Below, one piece after another: positions 58,761 through 64,000 of a stretch of 64,000 nucleotides of DNA. A program made the position numbers and the translations under genes. The notes under the pieces are model-generated. The model searched no databases. It was given only the letters and a program-made list of their open reading frames with translations, and was not told the DNA's origin. Position 1 is the first letter of the stretch; every line of letters begins with the position of its first letter. Source of the DNA: JAXDMU01 sp963762435 (GTDB lineage Bacteria > Pseudomonadota > Alphaproteobacteria > ATCC43930 > CGMCC-115725); NCBI GenBank assembly GCA_963762435.1, contig CAVXLN010000014.1:62001-126000 (forward strand), given 5' to 3'.

Positions 58761-61230
58761 CTACTCGTACCGGAGTGCCAGCACGGGCCGCGACCGGGCG
58801 ACCTGGACAGCGTGGAAAAGCGTGGTGAGAATGGCGATCGCGAGTGCGGCCGCCCCGGCGATCAGGAAGGGCTGGATCGACAGCGGAATGCGATAGGCGA
58901 AGCCATCGAGCCAGCGGCGCATGAACCACCAGGCGATCGGCCAGGCGAGCAGGTTCGCCAGCACGATCGGTTTGATGAACTGCCAAATCAGCAAGCGCGC
59001 GACCGCAAGGGTCGAGGCGCCCAGCGCCTTGCGGATGCCGATCTCCTTGGTCCGCCGCTCGGCGGTGTAGGCGGAAAGCCCGACGAGACCCAGACACCCG
59101 ATCGCCGCGGCGAAGCCGGCGAAGGCGGCGAACAGCAGACCTTGGCGCGTCACGTCGCGATAGAGCCGGGCGATGCGGTCATCGACGAAGCTGCGGCTGA
59201 CCGGCCGGTCCGGCACGAACTCGCGCCAGGCCGCATCGATGCCGCGCAGCGTGCCCGGCAGATCGGCGCCGGACAGTTTCACGCTCAGCACCTGGAAAAG
59301 ATCCGGAAAGACCAGAAAGAGGCTCGGCGGCACGGGCTTGCGGATCGAGTTCGAGCGGGAAATCCGGCACCACGCCGATGATGCGCTGGCGGAGCCGGGC
59401 ACCTGGATCGGTATTGGATAGGCTGGCGGTCACTTCCTGTCCGATCGCGGCGGCGGCATCCGCGAAGCCCAGCGCATGCACGGCCGTCTCGTTGATGATC
59501 GCGGCACCGGCTCGGCTCAGATCCTCGAACGAGGTCTTGTCGTCGGCCCGATTACGGGAAAAGTCTCGGCCGGCAATGAGATGCAGACCATAGAGATCGA
59601 AGAAGCCGGGGGCGACCGGCACGAAGTTCAATCCGACTTCCGGCCGTCCGGCTTCCCCGCTCGGCCGATAGCCGATCGTCAATTGCAACTCCACCGCCGG
59701 CACGACCATGGAATCGGCGATCGCGCGTACCCCCGGCACGGCAGCGAGCCTGGTGTGCAGCGCATCGAGCGATGCCTCGTCGAGCCGCGGGACGCCCAAA
59801 GGACCAGGCGTCTTCTGGATGGGCATGCCGCCCAGATCGACCGTGAGGATCAGATCCTTGTCGAAACGGAGCGCTTGCGAGCTTGCGAAGACATCCTGGC
59901 GGTAGATCACGCTGGTCGCGATCACCAGCATGATCGTCACGCTGAACTGAAAGACCACCAGAATCAGGCGCAGCTTGCCGCCGCCGATCGGCCCGCCCGA
60001 TCGCGATTTCAGCACCAGCGCCGGTGGGAAACTGGACAAGATCAGCGCCGGGTAGATACCCGCGGCGACACCGACCAGCACCGCCGCCGCGACCGGGAAC
60101 ACGGCCAGCCAGGGGTAGCGCCCATATTCGAAGGCGATATGCCGATCGAGGAAGCCGTTGAGGCTGGGCAGGCAGAGCTCCGCCAGCGCCAAGCCAAGCG
60201 CCATGCCGGCCAGCGCGAAGAAGACCGACTCCCCCATGAACTGGACCATGAGTTGGCGGCGCAGCGCACCCTGTGATTTGCGCACGCCTACCTCAAGCGC
60301 GCGCCGGGTCGCGCGCGCCGTCACCAGATTGACGAAGTTGATCCCGGCCAGCAGCAGAATGAGCACGCCGGTCGCGGCCACCGAATAGAGCGTCCTAGCC
60401 TCGTCGTTGATCTCGCGCGTGCCGGGATTGTACGGATTCAGATGCAGATCGGCCAAAGGCTTCAGGAACAAGTCGAAATCCGGTCGCGCGCCCTGGTCGT
60501 CGGGATAGTTCGCCGATGCGAAGGCCGGCAGCCGCGCCGCGAGCGTCGCCGCATCCGTGCCGGGTTTGAGCCGCAGGAAGGTCTGACCGATGGAGAGGAA
60601 CACACCCTTTTGCTGCGGTCCGGTGGCGATGGCGCTGAAGGCGGTCTTGCTGGAAAGCAGGGCCGAGAATCCCACGCTCGTGTTCGTCGGCGGATCTTCG
60701 GCAACGCCGGTGACGCGCACGGGATGGATCTGGTTCACATCCAGCGTCTGGCCGAGGCAATCGATCGTGCCGAAATATTTCTCGGCGAGAGATCGTGTGA
60801 GCACGATCGAATCCGGCGCCACCAAGGCCGTTGCGGGATCGCCGCGCAGCAGCGGAAAGCCCAGCACGGCGAAGAAGTCGGGATCGGCCGTCTCGATCGC
60901 CTCGATCGCCTCGACCTGGCCGTGCCGCAGCCCCAGGCTTTCCGGCGCAAGCCGCAAGGCTGTGGCGATTTCGGGAAAGGCGAGCGTCAGTTCCTCCGCC
61001 ATGCGCAACGGCGTCCCGGCCGAGGTGGTCTGGCCACGCAGGGTCGCCTGCACCCGATACACATCCTGATAACCGGGCAGGAACCGGTCATAGGAAAGCT
61101 CGTCACGGACGAAGAGCCCGATCAGGATCGCCGCAGCGAACCCAATCCCCAGCCCCAGCACATTGAGTGTCGTATAGAGCCGATCGCGGACGGCATTGCG
61201 CCAGGCGGCAATGAGATAGTGGCTCAGCAT
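58761..61230 (-). pseudogene. MacB/FtsX-type ABC permease, copy 2, broken by a single-base frameshift
   Basis: The reading frame from ATG 61230 encodes a normal permease through VVPDFPL, then goes out of frame. The rest of the protein (SIRKPVPPSLFLVFPDLF to RPVLALRYE) continues in the next frame to 58761. Compared with the paralogues (VVPDFPIGSIR), there are four bases (GAAC on the minus strand, 59349-59352) where three are expected, so a one-base insertion fits. Corrected length would be about 822 residues, with both RRALEVGVRKSQGA and RRTKEIGIRKALGA motifs. No other damage is visible. It is either a recent mutation or an assembly error. Confidence 0.85.
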
Positions 61231-61239
61231 CGGCGTCCC

Positions 61240-63651
61240 CTACTCGTACCGGAGCGCCAGCACCGGCCGCGACCGGGCGACCTGGAACGCATGGAAGGCG
61301 GTGGTGAGGATGGCGATGGCGAGTGCGGCCGCCCCGGCGATCAGGAAGGGCTCGACCGAGAGCGTGATCCGATAGGCGAAGCCGTCGAGCCAGCGGCGCA
61401 TGATGAGATAGGTCAGCGGCCACGCGATCGCGTTGGCGATCAGCACCGGCTTGACGAACTGCCAGATCAGCAGCAGGCTGACATCGGCCGTGGACGCGCC
61501 CAGCGCCTTGCGGATTCCGATCTCCTTGGTACGCCGCTCCGCCGTGAAGGCCGAGAGGCCGAAGAGGCCGAGGCAGCCGATCAGCAGCGCCACCGCGGCG
61601 AAGATCGCGAACACCTCGCTCTGCCGCGTGATGTCCTCGTAGAGCTCCTCGATCCTCGAATCGAGGAAGAAGCGCTTGATCGGCCGATCGTTGACGCTCT
61701 CGCTCCAGATCTTGTCGATGCCCGACAGATCCGCTGCCACGTTCCGGCCGTCGAGCTTGACGCTGAGTAGGCCCCAACTCGACCGATTGACATAGAATAC
61801 AGTTGGGGAGACGGCATCGCGGATCGAGCCGATCGGGAAGTCCGGCACGACGCCGACGATCACCGACTGCGCCTTGTCCACCACAGCGACCTGCTGGCCG
61901 ATCGCGGCCGCCGGTGTCGCGAAACCATAGGCGCGGACTGCTGTCTCGTTGATCACCACGGACGGTGTCGGATCCTTGTCGTCCTTGTGCAGTTCGTCAT
62001 TCTGGCGCGCACGGTCGAACAACCGACCGGCCAGCGGCTTCAGCCCGTAGAGCTCGAAGAAGCCGAAATCGATGGGTGTCTTGTCGACATCGACCTCTCG
62101 GCCGTCAGGCAAGGTCGAGGTGCCGTCAATGGTCGAAAAGTTGAGCGGCGCAGAGCGCGAGCAGGCCACGCCCTTGACACCCGGCAATGCCGCGACGCGA
62201 TCGCGGAACGTATCGCTGCAAGCCTCCGATGCTTCGACCAGCAGCACTTGGTCCTTGTCGAAACGGAGGCTATTGCCGGTCGCGAAATCGGTCTGGCGGA
62301 CGATCACCAGCGTGGCGACGGCAAGCCCGATCGAGGCGGCGAATTGCAGCACGACCAAGGCCTGGCGCAGCCGTCCGCTGCCAGCGCCGGCACGCCCGCC
62401 CTTCAGCACCGAGGCCGGCCGGAATGCCGCCATCACGAGTGCCGGATAGAGCCCGGCGCCGATGCCGACCAGCAGCACCAGCCCGGCAATACCGGCCGCG
62501 AGCTCCGGGTCCTGCCAATAGGCGAAGCCGATTTGCCTTCCGAGGAAGGCGTTGAAGCTGGGCAGGACCAGCTCGACCACGGCGATCGCGATCACGGCGG
62601 CGATCAGCGCGAAGGCGGTCGATTCGCTCATGAACTGGAACACGAGCTGGCCATAGGTCGCTCCCAGCGCCTTGCGCACGCCGACCTCGACGCTGCGCCG
62701 TGCTGCTCGCGCCGTCATGAGGTTGATGAAATTGATGCTGGCAATGGCGAGGATGACGAGCGCCACGATCGACACGGCCGCGATCGTGCTCGGGCTGCCG
62801 CCTTCCGTCATGGAAGGGACCGCCGGCGACAGATGGATGTCGGTCAGGGGATCGAGGCGGAGCGCGATGGAGACGCTGTTCGGCGTCGACCCGTCGACCC
62901 AGGGGAAATATTGGTGGATGAAGGCCGGAAGCCGGCTTTCGACGGCGCGCCGATCGACACCCGGCTTGAGGCGGGCATAGGCCCAGCCGCCGAAATTGTT
63001 GTTGTTGGGATCAGGCTTGTCGGCATCTTCCCGGGTGAGATCCGAGAAAGGTGCCAGGCCCGAAACCAGGATCTGGGTATCTAGATGTGTGTTCGGCGGC
63101 AGGTCCTCGAGCACGGCCGTGACGCGCAAAGGATGCTGCCGGCCGAGCTCGAGCGTCGATCCGATCGGCATATCCGTGCCGAAATATTTGCGCGCCATGC
63201 TGCGTGTCAGCACCACGCTGTCAGGTGCGTCGAGCGCCGTCGCGGCATCGCCGGCGATCACGGGCAGGCCGATGACGCTCAGGAACTTCGGATCGGCCCA
63301 ATAGATCCGTTCGAGCACCTCGACATCGCCGTGGCGCAGCCCGACCCGATCGCCATAGACGCGCGCGACCCCTTCGAATTCGGGAAAATCGAGCGCCAAC
63401 GCCGGTGCTACATGACCCAGCACCAGGGCGCTGTGAACGACCGGCCGTCCCTGGATCGTGAGATCGCCGCCGATCCGGAAGATCCGGTCGTGACCGGCCA
63501 GGAACTGGTCGTAGCCGAGCTCGTCGCGGACGAAGAGCGCGATCAGCAGCGCCGCGGCGAAGCCGATGCCCAGTCCCACCACATTGATCGAGGCGTGCAG
63601 CCGGTCGCGGATCGCGTTGCGCCATGCCGCCCGAAGATAGTTCTTGAGCAT
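61240..63651 (-). CDS. MacB/FtsX-type ABC permease, copy 1
   Basis: An 803-residue permease, first of the four. It begins MLKNYLRAAWRNAIRDRLHA; the MacB core includes SVVLTRSMARKYFGTDMPIGSTLE, and the FtsX halves have RRSVEVGVRKALGA and RRTKEIGIRKALGA. Both halves carry a periplasmic core, so one chain contains what MacB-type systems usually supply as a dimer. The ATG at 63651 is 3 bp after the ATPase stop, clear evidence of an operon. Substrate unknown. Confidence 0.92.
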   Translation of the reverse strand: MLKNYLRAAWRNAIRDRLHASINVVGLGIGFAAALLIALFVRDELGYDQFLAGHDRIFRIGGDLTIQGRPVVHSALVLGHVAPALALDFPEFEGVARVYGDRVGLRHGDVEVLERIYWADPKFLSVIGLPVIAGDAATALDAPDSVVLTRSMARKYFGTDMPIGSTLELGRQHPLRVTAVLEDLPPNTHLDTQILVSGLAPFSDLTREDADKPDPNNNNFGGWAYARLKPGVDRRAVESRLPAFIHQYFPWVDGSTPNSVSIALRLDPLTDIHLSPAVPSMTEGGSPSTIAAVSIVALVILAIASINFINLMTARAARRSVEVGVRKALGATYGQLVFQFMSESTAFALIAAVIAIAVVELVLPSFNAFLGRQIGFAYWQDPELAAGIAGLVLLVGIGAGLYPALVMAAFRPASVLKGGRAGAGSGRLRQALVVLQFAASIGLAVATLVIVRQTDFATGNSLRFDKDQVLLVEASEACSDTFRDRVAALPGVKGVACSRSAPLNFSTIDGTSTLPDGREVDVDKTPIDFGFFELYGLKPLAGRLFDRARQNDELHKDDKDPTPSVVINETAVRAYGFATPAAAIGQQVAVVDKAQSVIVGVVPDFPIGSIRDAVSPTVFYVNRSSWGLLSVKLDGRNVAADLSGIDKIWSESVNDRPIKRFFLDSRIEELYEDITRQSEVFAIFAAVALLIGCLGLFGLSAFTAERRTKEIGIRKALGASTADVSLLLIWQFVKPVLIANAIAWPLTYLIMRRWLDGFAYRITLSVEPFLIAGAAALAIAILTTAFHAFQVARSRPVLALRYE

Positions 63652-63654
63652 GGC

Positions 63655-64000
63655 TCAGGCCGCCAGCTGCGAGGCCGACACGATATTGCCGTCGAGCAGA
63701 TTGAGCGTGCGCTCGGCATAGGCGGCATGGGCATGGCTGTGGGTCACCATGACAACTGTCGTGCCGGCGGTGGCGATCTCGGTCAGCATCCCCATGACCG
63801 CGTCGCCGTTGGCGGTGTCGAGATTGCCGGTCGGCTCGTCGGCCAGGATGAGCTTGGGCTCGGCCACGAGGGCGCGGGCGACCGCGACGCGCTGCTGCTG
63901 GCCGCCCGAAAGCTGCTGCGGCAGGTGGCGCGCCCGATGCGGCAGCCCGACCCGCTCCAGCGCCGCCTTGATCCGGCGCTTGCGGTCAGCCGATTTGACG
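63655..64000 (-). CDS. ABC transporter ATP-binding protein, MacB/LolD type (5' part outside window)
   Basis: The 3' 115 codons of an ATPase whose start lies beyond the window. Visible: ABC signature LSGGQQQRVAVARAL, Walker B LILADEPTGNLD and the H-loop VVMVTHSH. The ending and DEPTGNLD match the MacB/LolD/FtsE group. Walker A is outside the window. It is the only ATPase seen for the four permeases downstream and probably powers all of them. A GTG inside the frame at 63867 is an internal codon, not the start. Confidence 0.93.
   Translation of the reverse strand, partial: VKSADRKRRIKAALERVGLPHRARHLPQQLSGGQQQRVAVARALVAEPKLILADEPTGNLDTANGDAVMGMLTEIATAGTTVVMVTHSHAHAAYAERTLNLLDGNIVSASQLAA

Noticed and set aside
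61240..63651. Tandem permeases as an IS or composite transposon duplication
   Set aside because: The copies are diverged paralogues with no flanking inverted repeats or transposase; ordinary tandem duplication explains them.
1..64000. CRISPR array, rRNA or prophage
   Set aside because: No regularly spaced direct repeats, no rRNA-like stretch, and no capsid, portal, terminase or integrase genes were found; the S24 repressor is the only phage-like element.

Overview
The window is GC-rich, densely coding bacterial chromosome. The gene content points to an alphaproteobacterium, most likely in or near Rhodospirillales: an lpiA/acvB lysyl-phosphatidylglycerol operon, an alphaproteobacterial-style XRE/S24 regulator, a csp-infA pair, a PEP-CTERM protein and a korCAB-type operon. 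That placement is inference, since no rRNA is present. There is no phage, IS element, integrase or CRISPR array. Packing is tight. Several convergent pairs overlap at their 3' ends, and operon genes are often joined by ATGA, GTGA or TTGA start/stop overlaps.

Region 1 (1-16.4 kb) is mostly housekeeping and metabolism: a hybrid histidine kinase cut by the window edge, a CBS-pair protein, transporters, a dienelactone-hydrolase/cupin divergent pair, argC, an FMN reductase and an AI-2E-family transporter with an extra C-terminal domain. At 10.1-12.2 kb a LexA/cI-like repressor faces a three-gene operon of unknown function across two copies of a CAAC-N5-GTTG dyad. An SDR, an acyl-CoA synthetase and a hotdog thioesterase follow.

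Region 2 (16.4-28.4 kb) holds lpiA-acvB (cationic membrane lipid synthesis and turnover), an FkbM methyltransferase, an MFS gene that may be leaderless, and a candidate small RNA with an anti-Shine-Dalgarno loop and a strong terminator. It continues with phenylalanine 4-hydroxylase behind a near-perfect palindrome, an N-formylglutamate amidohydrolase, tRNA-Val(GAC), two exported proteins, and a PLP dehydratase divergent from an ArsR-type regulator.

Region 3 (28.5-43.9 kb) has a DUF2252 protein coupled to a flavin monooxygenase, an orphan branched-chain-type binding protein, a 2OG-Fe(II) dioxygenase, and MarC. It also has an HtrA-like protein that has lost its whole catalytic triad, csp-infA, the 2-oxoacid:NADP oxidoreductase operon korC-korA-korB, a second acyl-CoA synthetase and a kynurenine-formamidase-like cyclase.

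Region 4 (44-49 kb) is the most unusual. One 1382-residue exported protein joins a ParB/Srx-like domain to autotransporter-type beta repeats and a PEP-CTERM anchor. Two short single-pass membrane proteins follow that look like paralogues of each other.

Region 5 (48.8-64 kb) contains an acetamidase/amidase operon, a FlbD-like small protein and an RND-family exporter. Upstream of the exporter on the same strand are four tandem, paralogous 800-residue MacB/FtsX-type permeases behind one ATPase gene. One of the four carries a single-base frameshift.
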